Below are positions 19,289-28,242 of a stretch of DNA of 64,000 bases, piece by piece. The notes under the pieces are model-generated. The model saw nothing but the letters and a program-made list of their open reading frames with translations, was not told the DNA's origin and searched no databases. The position numbers were made by a program, and so were the translations under genes. The DNA is from Tepidiformaceae bacterium (lineage in GTDB: Bacteria > Chloroflexota > Dehalococcoidia > Tepidiformales > Tepidiformaceae). The DNA lies in assembly GCA_958295975.1 (NCBI GenBank), contig OY282446.1:659289-723288 (forward strand), in the 5' to 3' direction. The first letter of the stretch is position 1. Each line of letters begins with the position of its first letter.

Positions 19289-21811
19289 GTGACGACGCCC
19301 ATTCGCCGGCAGTACCTCGACCTGAAGCGGCGGCACCCCGGGGCCATCCTCTTCTTCCGTCTGGGCGATTTCTACGAGACGTTCGACGCGGACGCCGAGG
19401 TGGTGGCGCGGGAGCTGGAGATCGCGCTCACCACGAAGGTCATGGGCAAGGGCCTGCGCGTGCCCCTCGCGGGCGTGCCCGTGCAGAGCATCGAGGGGCA
19501 CGTGGCCACGCTCGTGAAGCGCGGCCACCGCGTGGCCATCTGCGAGCAGATGGCGGACCCGGCCACGGTGAAGGGCATCGTGCCGCGCGAGGTGGTGCGC
19601 ACGGTCACGGCGGGCACCGTCACGAACGAGGCGGCGCTCGCGGCGGACGCCCCCAACGAGCTGGCGGCGCTGGCGGAGCGCGGCGGCCTGCGCGCGCTGG
19701 CGCTGGCGGAGGTGACGACGGGCGAGGTGCGCGTGGCCGAGGGCGAGGCCGCGCTCGCGGAGCTGGCCCGCGCCGCCCCGGCGGAGCTGCTGGTGGAGGA
19801 CGCCTCCGGCGGGACGGGCGGCGTCGAGGTGGAGCGCCCGCGCCTGAGCGCGGCGGTGGCGGCGGCGCTCGTGGCCGACCAGTACGGCGAGGCCGCGCCG
19901 GAGACGCTGCTGGGGAGCGAGGCGGCGGTGGCGGCGGTGGCCCACCTGCTGGCCTACCTCGGGGAGGTCTACCCGGCGGCCACGGGCGCGCTGGGGCGCG
20001 TGCGCGCGCTGGCGGGCGAGGAGACGGCGACGCTGGATGGGCGCACGCTGGCGAACCTGGAGACGCTGCCCGCGGGCGGCGGGCGGCCCTCGCTCTTCGC
20101 CGTGCTCAACCGCACGCGCTCGGCCATGGGCGCGCGCCTCCTGCGGCGCTGGCTGGCGCGGCCCCTGCGCGCGCCCGCGCCTTTGGCGGAGCGGCACGAC
20201 GCCGTGGACTGGGCGCTGGCGGCGCCCATCGAGCGGGAGCGGGGACAGGCCATCCTGCGCGGCATCCCCGACGTGGCGCGCCTCTGCGGGCGGCTGGGGA
20301 CGCGCCACGTCTCGCCGCGCGATCTGGCCTCCCTGCGGCAGGGGCTGCGCGCCGCGCTCGACCTGGGGGCGCTGCTGGAGGGTACGGAGGCGCCGCCCCT
20401 GCTGAAGCGCGCGCAGGCGGCGCTGGCGGGCGGGGCGGGGCCGCTGCTGGCGCTGGACGGGGCGCTGGCGGAGGACCCGCCCGCCAGCTTCGAGGAGGGC
20501 GGCGTGATCGCGCCCGGCCACGACGCCGAGATCGACGGCCTGCGGGGCTCGGCGCGCTCGGCGCGCGAGGCGCTGCTGGGGCTGGAGGCGGCGGAGCGCG
20601 AGCGCACCGGCATCCGCTCCCTGCGCGTGGGCCAGAACCGCGTCTTCGGCTACTACCTCGAGGTCTCCAGCGCCAACGCCGCGCGCGTGCCCGAGCGCTA
20701 CCAGCGGCGGCAGACGCTGGTGGGCGCGGAGCGCTACGTGACGGAGGAGCTGAAGGAGCTGGAGAGCGGCATGGCCACCTCCCGCGAGCGGCTGGCGGCG
20801 CGCGAGAAGCAGGCCTTCGAGGCCCTGGTGGAGCGGCTCGCGCACGAGCTGGCGGCGCTGCAGGAGGCGGGCGAGGGGCTGGCCGCCATCGACGTGGCGC
20901 TGGCGCTGGCGGAGGCGGCGGCGGAACGCGGCTACGCGCGCCCCTCCTTCGGCGAGCGGCTGGCCATCCGCGGCGGGCGGCACGCGGTGGTGGAGGCGGC
21001 GCTGGGGCCGGGGCGCTTCGTGCCCAACGACTGCCTGCTGGAGGGGGAACGGCGCATCCTGCTGCTGACGGGGCCGAACATGAGCGGCAAATCGACCTAC
21101 CTGCGGCAGGTGGCGCTGATCGCGCTGATGGCGCAGGCGGGGGCCTTCGTGCCCGCGGAAGCGGCGGAGCTGCCCCTGTTCGACCGCATCTTCACGCGCA
21201 TCGGCGCGCACGACGACCTCGCCGCCGGACACTCGACCTTCATGGTGGAGATGGTGGAGACGGCGCAGATCCTGCACCGCGCGACGGAGCGCTCGCTCGT
21301 CATCCTCGACGAGGTGGGGCGGGGCACGAGCACCTTCGACGGCATGGCCATCGCGCGCGCGGCGCTGGAGTACCTGGCCGCGCGACCGGCGGGGTCGCCG
21401 CGCACGCTCTTCGCCACGCACTACCACGAGCTGACGGCGGTGGCGGCGGAGCTGCCGCGCGCGGACAACGCGCACGTGGCCGTGCACGAGGACGGCGCGG
21501 ACGTGGTGTTCGAGCACCGCATCGAGCCGGGGCCGAGCGACCGCTCCTACGGCATCCACGTGGCCCGCCTGGCGGGGCTGCCGGCGGCGGTGGTGGAACG
21601 CGCGCGCGCGCTGCTCGACGAGCTGGAGCGCGCCCCGGCGGCGGACCCCGACGGCGAGCGGGGCCGGCAGGGCGCGCTCTTCGGCGTGGAGACGGGAACG
21701 GGGTCGGAGCTGGAGGCGGAGCTGGCGGCGCTCGATCTGGAGGCGATGACGCCGCTGGAGGCGATGACGCGGCTGGCCGACCTGCGCGCGCGGGCGCGGG
21801 AGGGGCGGTGA
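19289..21811 (+). CDS. mutS: DNA mismatch repair protein MutS
   Basis: The 840-residue protein recognises mismatches and small loops. The N-terminal mismatch-binding domain carries FFRLGDFYETF near residue 27, the Phe-x-Glu element that intercalates at the mismatch. The lever and clamp domains follow, then the ATPase with Walker A GPNMSGKST near residue 596 and DEVGRGTSTFDG near residue 673. The C-terminal tail is short. The start is a GTG. The mutS stop overlaps the mutL GTG, forming a mutS-mutL-DUF1461 operon. Confidence 0.98.
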   Translation: MTTPIRRQYLDLKRRHPGAILFFRLGDFYETFDADAEVVARELEIALTTKVMGKGLRVPLAGVPVQSIEGHVATLVKRGHRVAICEQMADPATVKGIVPREVVRTVTAGTVTNEAALAADAPNELAALAERGGLRALALAEVTTGEVRVAEGEAALAELARAAPAELLVEDASGGTGGVEVERPRLSAAVAAALVADQYGEAAPETLLGSEAAVAAVAHLLAYLGEVYPAATGALGRVRALAGEETATLDGRTLANLETLPAGGGRPSLFAVLNRTRSAMGARLLRRWLARPLRAPAPLAERHDAVDWALAAPIERERGQAILRGIPDVARLCGRLGTRHVSPRDLASLRQGLRAALDLGALLEGTEAPPLLKRAQAALAGGAGPLLALDGALAEDPPASFEEGGVIAPGHDAEIDGLRGSARSAREALLGLEAAERERTGIRSLRVGQNRVFGYYLEVSSANAARVPERYQRRQTLVGAERYVTEELKELESGMATSRERLAAREKQAFEALVERLAHELAALQEAGEGLAAIDVALALAEAAAERGYARPSFGERLAIRGGRHAVVEAALGPGRFVPNDCLLEGERRILLLTGPNMSGKSTYLRQVALIALMAQAGAFVPAEAAELPLFDRIFTRIGAHDDLAAGHSTFMVEMVETAQILHRATERSLVILDEVGRGTSTFDGMAIARAALEYLAARPAGSPRTLFATHYHELTAVAAELPRADNAHVAVHEDGADVVFEHRIEPGPSDRSYGIHVARLAGLPAAVVERARALLDELERAPAADPDGERGRQGALFGVETGTGSELEAELAALDLEAMTPLEAMTRLADLRARAREGR

Positions 21812-23535
21812 GCGGCCCGCGCCGCATCCGCCAGCTGCCGCCGGAAGTGGCGGCGCGCATCGCCGCGGGCGAGGTCATCGAGCGGCCCGTGTCGGTCGTG
21901 CGCGAACTGCTGGACAACGCCATCGACGCGGGCGCGCGGCGCATCCGCGTGGGCGTGACGGACGGCGGCCTGCGCGCCATCGAGGTGAGCGACGACGGGC
22001 GCGGCATCGCCCCCGACCAGCTGGAGATCGCCTTCGAGCGCCACGCCACCAGCAAGATCGCGGAGGCGGGCGACCTGCGGCGCGTGGCCACGCTGGGCTT
22101 CCGCGGCGAGGCCCTGGGGGCCATCGCGGCGGCGGCGGAAGTCGAGATCGTGACGCGCGCGGAGGGGGAGCCGGTGGGCGTGGCGGCGCTGCTGGCGGAC
22201 CGTCGCGTGGTGCGCCGCGCCGCGCGCGCGGCCCCCGTGGGCACCGCCATCACCGTGCGCGAGCTCTTCGCGAAGGTGCCCGCGCGGCGCGGCTTCCTCG
22301 GATCGGCGGCCAGCGAGGGGCGGCAGATCGCCACGCTCGTCTCGCACTACGCCCTCGCCTACCCGGGCATCGCCTTCCGCCTGGAGGCGGGCCGCCGCCC
22401 CTTCGCCACCAGCGGCGACGGCGTCCTGCGCCACGCCGTGGCGGCGGTCTACGGGGCGGAGCAGGGCGCGGCCATGCTGGACGTGGCGCACGCGGAGGGC
22501 GACGTCGACGTCTCCGGGCTGGCGGGGCCGCCCTCGCTCCACCGCGGCAACCGCGGCGGCATCGCCCTCTTCGTCAACGGGCGCTGGGTGCAGAGCGCCG
22601 CCCTGCGCTTCGCCGTGAGCGACGCCTACCAGTCGGAGTTGCCCGTCGGACGCTTTCCGGTGGCCAGCCTGGCCCTGCGCCTGCCGCCGGACGCGGTGGA
22701 CGTGAACGTGCACCCGGCGAAGGCGGAGGTGCGCTTCCGCGACCAGCGCGCGGTGGCGCGAACGCTGCGCCGCGCCGTGGCCGGGGCGCTGGAACGGGCG
22801 GCCCCGCCGGAGTGGACGCTGCCGGACGAGGACGAGCCGCCGCCGTCCGCCCGCGGGGACGGCGGCGCGAAGGCCCCGACGCTGCGCGAGCGGCTGCTTC
22901 CGCCGGGGGAGGGCGCGGGCGCGGATGGCGGCGCGCCCTCCGAGCGCGCGGCGCGGCGGGCACAGCGCGAGACGCTGCCCCTGTTGCGCGTGGTGGGGCA
23001 GCTGGCGACGACCTACGTGGTGGCGGAGGGGCCGGACGGGATGTACCTGCTCGACCAGCACGCGGCCCACGAGCGGGTGGTGTTCGACCGCCTGCGGGCG
23101 CGTCCGGCGGAGGAGGCGGTGCAGCCGCTGCTCGCGCCCGTGCTGGTGGAGCTGGACCGCGCGGGCGCGGCGACGCTGGAGGAGCACGCCCCCCACCTGG
23201 CGCGGCTGGGGCTGGAGCTGGAGCCCTTCGGGGATGCCGCCTGCCTCGTGCGGGCCGCGCCCGCGGGCTTCGGCGAGGGCGACGTGGCGGGGGCGCTGGC
23301 CGCCCTGCTGGAGCAGCTGGGGGACGAGCGCCGCGTCTCCGACCCGTTCGACCGCGCGGCGGCGACGGTGGCCTGCCACGCCAGCGTGCGCGCGGGCATG
23401 GCCCTGTCGCTGGAGGAGATGCGCCAGCTGATCGACGACCTGGCGGCCACAGCCTCGCCGCGCACCTGCCCGCACGGACGCCCCACGCTCGTGCACGTGC
23501 GCCAGGATTCGCTGGACCGGCGGTTCGGGCGATGA
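21808..23535 (+). CDS. mutL: DNA mismatch repair protein MutL, endonuclease-type
   Basis: The 575-residue protein has the GHKL ATPase domain with IAAGEVIERP near residue 16, ELLDNAIDAG near residue 32, DDGRGI near residue 57 and FRGEAL near residue 97. A Pro/Gly-rich linker follows. The C-terminal dimerisation domain keeps the nicking motif DQHAAHERVVFD near residue 416 (the last Glu of the consensus is Asp), plus CPHGRP and a terminal RFGR. The protein should therefore have latent endonuclease activity, consistent with a methyl-independent repair pathway. The GTG overlaps the mutS stop and the TGA overlaps the next ATG. Confidence 0.97.
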   Translation: MSGPRRIRQLPPEVAARIAAGEVIERPVSVVRELLDNAIDAGARRIRVGVTDGGLRAIEVSDDGRGIAPDQLEIAFERHATSKIAEAGDLRRVATLGFRGEALGAIAAAAEVEIVTRAEGEPVGVAALLADRRVVRRAARAAPVGTAITVRELFAKVPARRGFLGSAASEGRQIATLVSHYALAYPGIAFRLEAGRRPFATSGDGVLRHAVAAVYGAEQGAAMLDVAHAEGDVDVSGLAGPPSLHRGNRGGIALFVNGRWVQSAALRFAVSDAYQSELPVGRFPVASLALRLPPDAVDVNVHPAKAEVRFRDQRAVARTLRRAVAGALERAAPPEWTLPDEDEPPPSARGDGGAKAPTLRERLLPPGEGAGADGGAPSERAARRAQRETLPLLRVVGQLATTYVVAEGPDGMYLLDQHAAHERVVFDRLRARPAEEAVQPLLAPVLVELDRAGAATLEEHAPHLARLGLELEPFGDAACLVRAAPAGFGEGDVAGALAALLEQLGDERRVSDPFDRAAATVACHASVRAGMALSLEEMRQLIDDLAATASPRTCPHGRPTLVHVRQDSLDRRFGR

Positions 23536-24395
23536 GCGCCGCCGCGATGGCCATGCGGTTCGCCGCGCACGCCGCCACCGCCGCCTTCACGCTGGCCCTG
23601 CCGGTCCTGCTCTTCACCAGCGCCATCCGCGTGCTGGCCGTGGACACGGCCTTCGCGGAACGGGGCCTGCGCGAGCACGGCGCGGCGGCGGCCACGGGGC
23701 TGGCGCTGGCCGAGCTGGACCGCGCGGCGGCGGCCATCGTGCGCTACTTCGAGGACGACGCGGAGACGCTGCGCATCATCGTCAGCGACGGGGACGGGGA
23801 GCTGGCGCTCTTCAACGAGGTGGAGACGCAGCACATGCGCGACGTGAAGGCGCTCATGCGCGCGCTCTTCCGCGCCAACGAGGCGGCGCTCGGCTTCGTG
23901 CTGGCCTACGCGGGGGCGGCGGTGCTGTGGTCGGGGGAGCGCACGGTGCGGCAGCTGGCCAAACGCACGCTGGCGGCGGTGGGCGTGGGCGCGGCGGCGG
24001 CGCTGGCCGTGGGCGCGATGGCGCTCGTGCTGGGCTTCGATCGCTTCTGGAGCCAGTTCCACGAGATCGCCTTCACCAACGACTTCTGGCGGCTGGACCC
24101 GTCAAGCGACCGGCTCATCCAGATGTACCCGGAGCCGTTCTGGCAGGAGGCGTCGCTGATCGCGGGGGGGCTGACGCTGGGGGCGGCGGCGGCGCTGGCG
24201 GCGCTGGCCGGGGCCTGCCTGTGGTTCACGCGCCCGCGACGCGAGCGGGGCGAACGCGCGGAGACCGCCAGCCGTTCGGCCAGCGCCGGGGAGGCTGGCA
24301 TCGCCAGCGGGGCGATCGGGGATCAGGAGGAGCAGCCGCAGCCCCCGCCACCACAGGCGCAGCCGCCGCCCGAAACGGGGGCGGGCTCGAACTGA
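23532..24395 (+). CDS. DUF1461 / TIGR01906 family integral membrane protein
   Basis: The 287-residue protein matches the DUF1461 family: an N-terminal membrane helix (ALPVLLFTSAIRVL), a long extracytoplasmic segment with ALFNEVETQHMRDVK near residue 97, and three further helices. The FWSQFHEIAFTNDFWRLDP segment near residue 170 is characteristic of the family. The function is unknown. The last 50 residues are Pro/Gln-rich and overlap the convergent fmdB gene by 73 bp. Its ATG overlaps the mutL stop, an unusual partner for mismatch repair genes. Confidence 0.85.
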   Translation: MSAAAMAMRFAAHAATAAFTLALPVLLFTSAIRVLAVDTAFAERGLREHGAAAATGLALAELDRAAAAIVRYFEDDAETLRIIVSDGDGELALFNEVETQHMRDVKALMRALFRANEAALGFVLAYAGAAVLWSGERTVRQLAKRTLAAVGVGAAAALAVGAMALVLGFDRFWSQFHEIAFTNDFWRLDPSSDRLIQMYPEPFWQEASLIAGGLTLGAAAALAALAGACLWFTRPRRERGERAETASRSASAGEAGIASGAIGDQEEQPQPPPPQAQPPPETGAGSN

Positions 24396-24553
24396 GCGGC
24401 GCCGTTGCCGACGCGCGCCACGGCGAAGGTCGAGATGGCGCGCTCGGCGCGGTGGCCCGAGGCGCAGGTGGCGGCGGCGGCGGCCTCCGCCATGGGCCTG
24501 CGCCGCTCGAAGGTGTCGCGGCAGGTGGGGCAGTAGTACTCGTAGATGGCCAT
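24323..24553 (-). CDS. FmdB family zinc-ribbon protein
   Basis: The 76-residue protein begins with the FmdB signature MAIYEYYCPTC and has a second pair of metal ligands in a degenerate form (CASGH). The C-terminal tail is Gly/Cys-rich (CACGGGGCGCSS) and could bind a further metal. FmdB proteins are small putative regulators. There is no Shine-Dalgarno sequence; a TATACT hexamer ends 6 nt before the ATG, so the message is probably leaderless. Its 3' half overlaps the end of the convergent DUF1461 gene. Confidence 0.85.
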   Translation of the reverse strand: MAIYEYYCPTCRDTFERRRPMAEAAAAATCASGHRAERAISTFAVARVGNGAAQFEPAPVSGGGCACGGGGCGCSS

Positions 24554-24559
24554 GCGCGC

Positions 24560-24565
24560 AGTATA
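24560..24565 (-). promoter_or_regulatory. -10 element (TATACT), leaderless fmdB promoter
   Basis: TATACT is read on the minus strand, followed by GCGCGC and the fmdB ATG. This is the best example in the window of a hexamer at the leaderless distance. Confidence 0.6.
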
Positions 24566-24568
24566 GCG

Positions 24569-24787
24569 TCAGGCGACGCTGGAGGGACGGCCGTCGCCGG
24601 GCGCCTCCCGCGCGGCCTCGGGCGCGAGCGGGGCGGGCACGGGCGCGGGCCTGTCGGGCAGGTGCGGCGGCAGCGGGGCGCGCAGCTCGTCCTCGATGGC
24701 GCGCGTGATGTCGTTGCCGGGGCGCACCCAGTCGCGCGACCGGGAACGGCGCAGGGGCGGGCGAAGGCGGTTCGGCCAGCGGGGCAT
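24569..24787 (-). CDS. Small hypothetical protein (72 aa)
   Basis: This short frame fills the gap between fmdB and the alpha/beta hydrolase. The N terminus is basic (PRWPNRLRPPLRRSRSR), then a short helix (DITRAIEDELRAPL) and a Pro-rich tail. No Shine-Dalgarno sequence is visible; a TAGCCT hexamer ends 9 nt before the ATG. I do not recognise it and it could be a chance frame. Confidence 0.45.
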   Translation of the reverse strand: MPRWPNRLRPPLRRSRSRDWVRPGNDITRAIEDELRAPLPPHLPDRPAPVPAPLAPEAAREAPGDGRPSSVA

Positions 24788-24821
24788 GGGCGCGAAAGGC
24801 TAGGGGAACGGCGGGAAACGG

Positions 24822-25622
24822 TCAACGGGCGGCGCGCTCGCGGGCCGCGGCGCGGGCGAGGAAGGCGAGGGCGAAGCCGTTGAAGGCCGCGGGGCGCTCG
24901 AAGTAGGTGGAATGCCCCGCCCTCGCCACCTCGAAGAGCTCCGCGCCGGGCACGAGGGAGCGCGCCTCGCGCACGAGCGCGGGCGAGACGATGCGGTCGC
25001 CCTCGCCCACGAGGAAGGCGACGGGCGCGCCGCTCGCCGCCAGCAGTTCGTGCGTGCTGCCGCGGTAGCCCGGCGGGGGCGGGCCGAGCGCGTTCGCCGC
25101 GCGGGGCGGGTTGAGCCGCCGGATCTGGTGGTAGAGCAGGGCCAGCGCGGGCTCGTCGCGCGCGAACGACGGCGCGAGGGCGTGACGCGCGAGGCCGCCC
25201 TCGCCCCGCTCGACGCGCAGCGCCGCCTGCAGCTCGCGCACGCGGTCGTTGACGGCCCCCGCCGTGGTGCCGCAGAGCACGAGCGAGCGGGCGCGTTCGG
25301 GGGCGAGGCGCAGCAGTCCGGCCACGGCGCGCCCGCCCATCGACTGCGCGATCACGTGGGCGCGGTCGATGGCGAGGTGGTCGAGCAGCCCGAGGAGGTC
25401 GCGCCCGAAGGCGCCGCGATCGTGCTCCCCGAGCGCGAGGGAGCGGCCCCAGCCGCGCGCGTCGTAGACGGTGCAGCGGTAGCGCCGTGCGAAGGCGGGG
25501 AGCTGCCGCCACCAGGAGAGGCTGTTGCCGCCCGCGCCGTGGACGAACACGACGTGGTCGGCATCGGGCGGGCCGTGCCGCTCGTAGTAGAGGCGCGCGC
25601 CGTCGAGGTCGGCGAAGGGCAT
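24822..25622 (-). CDS. Alpha/beta hydrolase
   Basis: The 266-residue protein has the alpha/beta-hydrolase fold: oxyanion-hole segment VFVHGAGGNS near residue 26, YDARGWGRS near residue 54, nucleophile elbow AQSMGG near residue 95, acidic residue in VGEGDRIV near residue 213 and catalytic His in RAGHSTYF near residue 240. The substrate is unknown; it resembles the 3-oxoadipate enol-lactonase/menaquinone-type branch. It has no Shine-Dalgarno sequence, and TAGACT ends 6 nt before the ATG. Confidence 0.92.
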   Translation of the reverse strand: MPFADLDGARLYYERHGPPDADHVVFVHGAGGNSLSWWRQLPAFARRYRCTVYDARGWGRSLALGEHDRGAFGRDLLGLLDHLAIDRAHVIAQSMGGRAVAGLLRLAPERARSLVLCGTTAGAVNDRVRELQAALRVERGEGGLARHALAPSFARDEPALALLYHQIRRLNPPRAANALGPPPPGYRGSTHELLAASGAPVAFLVGEGDRIVSPALVREARSLVPGAELFEVARAGHSTYFERPAAFNGFALAFLARAAARERAAR

Positions 25623-25628
25623 GGGGCG

Positions 25629-25634
25629 AGTCTA
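25629..25634 (-). promoter_or_regulatory. -10 element (TAGACT), leaderless hydrolase promoter
   Basis: TAGACT on the minus strand is followed by six bases (CGCCCC) and then the hydrolase ATG. The upstream gene stops at 25681, so this TAG is not a stop codon that fell here by chance. Confidence 0.5.
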
Positions 25635-25645
25635 CGGGGCAGGAA

Positions 25646-25678
25646 CAAAAAAGGCCGACGCCCCGTGGAGCGCCCGGC
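25646..25678 (-). terminator. Intrinsic terminator of the lower-GC gene
   Basis: On the minus strand, just after the stop at 25681, an imperfect GC-rich hairpin (GCCGGGCGC pairing with GCGTCGGC) is followed by TTTTTT (complement of 25647-25652). A second possible stem is ACGGGGC (25634-25640) with GCCCCGT (25660-25666). Confidence 0.5.
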
Positions 25679-25680
25679 AG

Positions 25681-26349
25681 CTACAGCATCAGACTGCGCG
25701 CGCGTTTGGCAGCCTCCATGACCGCTTGGGGCAGTTGCTCGTACGTCACCGCCTCATGGCCCTCTTTACAATGGTTCACCATGCGAACCAGAGCCTTCAG
25801 CGGGTTGAGACCAATCGTTTCTTGGTCACCTTTCTCGCGGTCGAGGCTGGCGGTGTCGAGGACGTAGAACTTCCATTCGTCGATGTCGAGAGGATTGGGG
25901 TCCGGCCCGTCACACGTTCCCAACACAGAGAAGACGTAAACGTCGGCAACGCGCTTCGGAGGATCGTACTTGGTGGTCTCCCTTGTTTCGGGATCCCAGG
26001 ATTCCTTGCTTTTTGCAATGCGAAACTCGATCTTCGACGGTTCTTCCTGTTTCCAGGACTGACGGTAGGCGGCGCTCTTCACCTCGACCTTGACCCCGGA
26101 CGGAGTAATGACGTCGTGGTCCGCCCATTCGATGCGCGGCTTGTCCGCCACGCCGAGCGCTTTAGCGACCAAGAACTCGGCCAGCACGCCGCGCTCCGCG
26201 TTACCCAGCAGGTCCGAACCAGACCAGCGCCAGTAATCCAGCAGCGTGCAGTCGGGCGGGGCACCGTCCCCGCGAAACGGCTCAACGCCGTCCCGACGCT
26301 TCAGGTCAAGTGCTTCTCTGGGCCAAGTGGATGCGGGTTGCGATGGCAC
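25681..26349 (-). CDS. Putative PD-(D/E)XK nuclease-like protein, lower-GC accessory gene
   Basis: The 222-residue protein is clearly lower in GC than its neighbours and uses codons they avoid, a sign of transfer. A segment with GVLAEFLVAKALG near residue 53, then WADHDVITPSG and VEVKSAAY near residue 87, matches the Glu...Asp...ExK layout of the PD-(D/E)XK nuclease fold. The rest (WKFYVLDTASLD near residue 160) looks like a sheet of the same fold. The GTG start is supported by AAGGAGGAG. No methyltransferase or other restriction partner is adjacent. The nuclease assignment is inference from the motif only. Confidence 0.7.
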   Translation of the reverse strand: MPSQPASTWPREALDLKRRDGVEPFRGDGAPPDCTLLDYWRWSGSDLLGNAERGVLAEFLVAKALGVADKPRIEWADHDVITPSGVKVEVKSAAYRQSWKQEEPSKIEFRIAKSKESWDPETRETTKYDPPKRVADVYVFSVLGTCDGPDPNPLDIDEWKFYVLDTASLDREKGDQETIGLNPLKALVRMVNHCKEGHEAVTYEQLPQAVMEAAKRARSLML

Positions 26350-26379
26350 TGGGCTCCTCCTTGCCCGCAGGCTACCACA

Positions 26380-28242
26380 CTACGCGAAGCGGTCGCGGAT
26401 GGCGATGGCTTCGGGGGCGACCTCGCGGCAGGCGTCGCAGCGGATGCACAGCTCGTCCACGATGGCGTGGCCCGCGCCGTCCGCGACGATGGCGGCGGTG
26501 GGGCAGACGGCGGCGGCCCCGGCGAGGGCGGGCGCGGTCGGGTTCGTGATTTCGTACGCGATCATGCCGGGCAGGGAGCGCGTGGGGTCGCGCTTCTCGC
26601 GGATGAGCGTCTCGAATTCGGAGCGGAATTCGCGCAGGGCGAGTTTGACGGTGGTGGGCGCGAACTGGCCGTGGAGGCAGTTGGACCAGATCATCGTCTG
26701 GATGAGGTCGCCGAGCTTGTCGAGGTCGGTCTCGCGCCCGCCGCCGCTGGCGATGCGGCGCAGGATTTCGACGGCGCGCTGGGTGCCCTGGAAGCAGGTG
26801 GTGCAGCGCCCGCAGGATTCGTCCTCGGCGAATCCGAGGAAGTAGGTGCAGAGGTCGACCACGCTGGCGGTTTCGTCGAAGAAGACGATGCCGCCGGAGC
26901 CGAGGAACATGCCGCGCTCGCGGAAGGGGGCGAGGGTGAGGGGCAGGTCGGCCTCGGCGGCGGGCAGGATGCCGGAGAGGGGGCCGCCGGGCTGGTAGCC
27001 CTTGAGGGGGACGCCGCCGGGGACGCCGCCGCCGTAGCGCTCCAGCAGCTCGCGCACGCTGAGGCCGAAGGGGATCTCGACGCAGCCGGACTGGTTGACC
27101 GCGCCGGAGAAGGTGAACATCTTGGTGCCCTTGGCGTCGTCGTCGCTGACGGAGGACCACCATGCCGCGCCCTCGCGCAGGATGAGGGGGGCGTTGGCGT
27201 AGGTTTCCACGTTGTTGACGTTGGTGGGCAGGTTCCAGAGGCCAGCCTGCGCGGGGAAGGGCGGGCGGATGCGGGGCATGCCGCGGTAGCCGTCGATGGA
27301 GTTGATGAGGCCCGTCTCCTCGCCGCACACGTAGGAGCCCGCGCCCGTGAAGACGACGAGGTCGAAGGTCTTGCCGGAGCCGAGGATGTCCTCGCCGAGG
27401 AGGCCGCGTTCGCGCGCCTGGCGCACGGCCTCGTTCATGCGCTCGATGGCGAGCGGGTATTCGTGGCGGATGTAGACGTAGCCCTCGACGGCGTGGGTGG
27501 CGAGGGCGGCGATGAGCATGCCCTCGACGATGAGGTGGGGGTCGCCCTCCATGAGGATGCGGTTGACCCACGCGCCGGGGTCGCCCTCGTCGGCGTTGCA
27601 GACGAGGTAGCGGGGGTCGGCGGTGGCATTGCGGAGGAAGTCCCACTTGCGCCCGGCGGGGAAGCCGCCGCCGCCGCGCCCGCCGAGGCCGCTCTCCAGC
27701 ATGAGCTCGATGATGGCCGCGGGCTCCATGTCGAGGGCCGTGACGAAGCCCTCGTAGGCGCGGTTGGCGAGGGCGTCGTCGATGCTGGCCGGGTCGATGC
27801 GGCCGCAGTTGGCCATGAGGCGGCGGACCTGGCCGCGCATGAAGGGGTGGTCGCGCAGGAGGCCGATGCGATCCGTGGCCGGGCCCTCGACCACGCCGAG
27901 GGCCAGTTCGGGGAATTCGCCCGCCTCGACGATGACCGCCCGCAGGAACTCCTCCACGCGGTCGGGCGTGAGGGAGTGGTAGAGCACGGTGCGGCTGCCC
28001 GCGGCGGAGCGCACGGAGACGGTCGGTTCGAGCCAGCAGAAGCCCCAGGAGCCGGTGGTCGCGATCTCGACGTCGAGGCCGCGGGCGGCGACGGCCTCGC
28101 GCAGGGCGGCGAGCGTGGCCTCGCCGCCGCGGGCGCGCGAGGAGGTGTCGAGGCAGAGGGCGATGCGGGGGCGGCCGCTGGAGCGGCTGGCGTCGCGGCG
28201 TTCGCGGGCCCCGGCGGCGATGGCGGCGAAGCGGTCGTTCAC
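26380..28242 (-). CDS. NuoF/HoxF/FdsB-type NADH-binding flavoprotein subunit
   Basis: The 620-residue protein combines several domains. A thioredoxin-like region covers residues 20-105. The FMN/NADH-binding NuoF core has GRGGGGFPAGRKW near residue 170 and CNADEGDPGAW near residue 198. An SLBB segment follows, then the N3-type iron-sulfur motif ESCGRCTTC near residue 470. The C-terminal ferredoxin-like part keeps only CP from its first motif and CIRCDAC from the second, so it probably holds one [4Fe-4S] cluster rather than two. Such subunits feed NADH electrons in formate dehydrogenases, bidirectional hydrogenases or bifurcating enzymes. The GTG overlaps the NuoE stop. Confidence 0.93.
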   Translation of the reverse strand: MNDRFAAIAAGARERRDASRSSGRPRIALCLDTSSRARGGEATLAALREAVAARGLDVEIATTGSWGFCWLEPTVSVRSAAGSRTVLYHSLTPDRVEEFLRAVIVEAGEFPELALGVVEGPATDRIGLLRDHPFMRGQVRRLMANCGRIDPASIDDALANRAYEGFVTALDMEPAAIIELMLESGLGGRGGGGFPAGRKWDFLRNATADPRYLVCNADEGDPGAWVNRILMEGDPHLIVEGMLIAALATHAVEGYVYIRHEYPLAIERMNEAVRQARERGLLGEDILGSGKTFDLVVFTGAGSYVCGEETGLINSIDGYRGMPRIRPPFPAQAGLWNLPTNVNNVETYANAPLILREGAAWWSSVSDDDAKGTKMFTFSGAVNQSGCVEIPFGLSVRELLERYGGGVPGGVPLKGYQPGGPLSGILPAAEADLPLTLAPFRERGMFLGSGGIVFFDETASVVDLCTYFLGFAEDESCGRCTTCFQGTQRAVEILRRIASGGGRETDLDKLGDLIQTMIWSNCLHGQFAPTTVKLALREFRSEFETLIREKRDPTRSLPGMIAYEITNPTAPALAGAAAVCPTAAIVADGAGHAIVDELCIRCDACREVAPEAIAIRDRFA

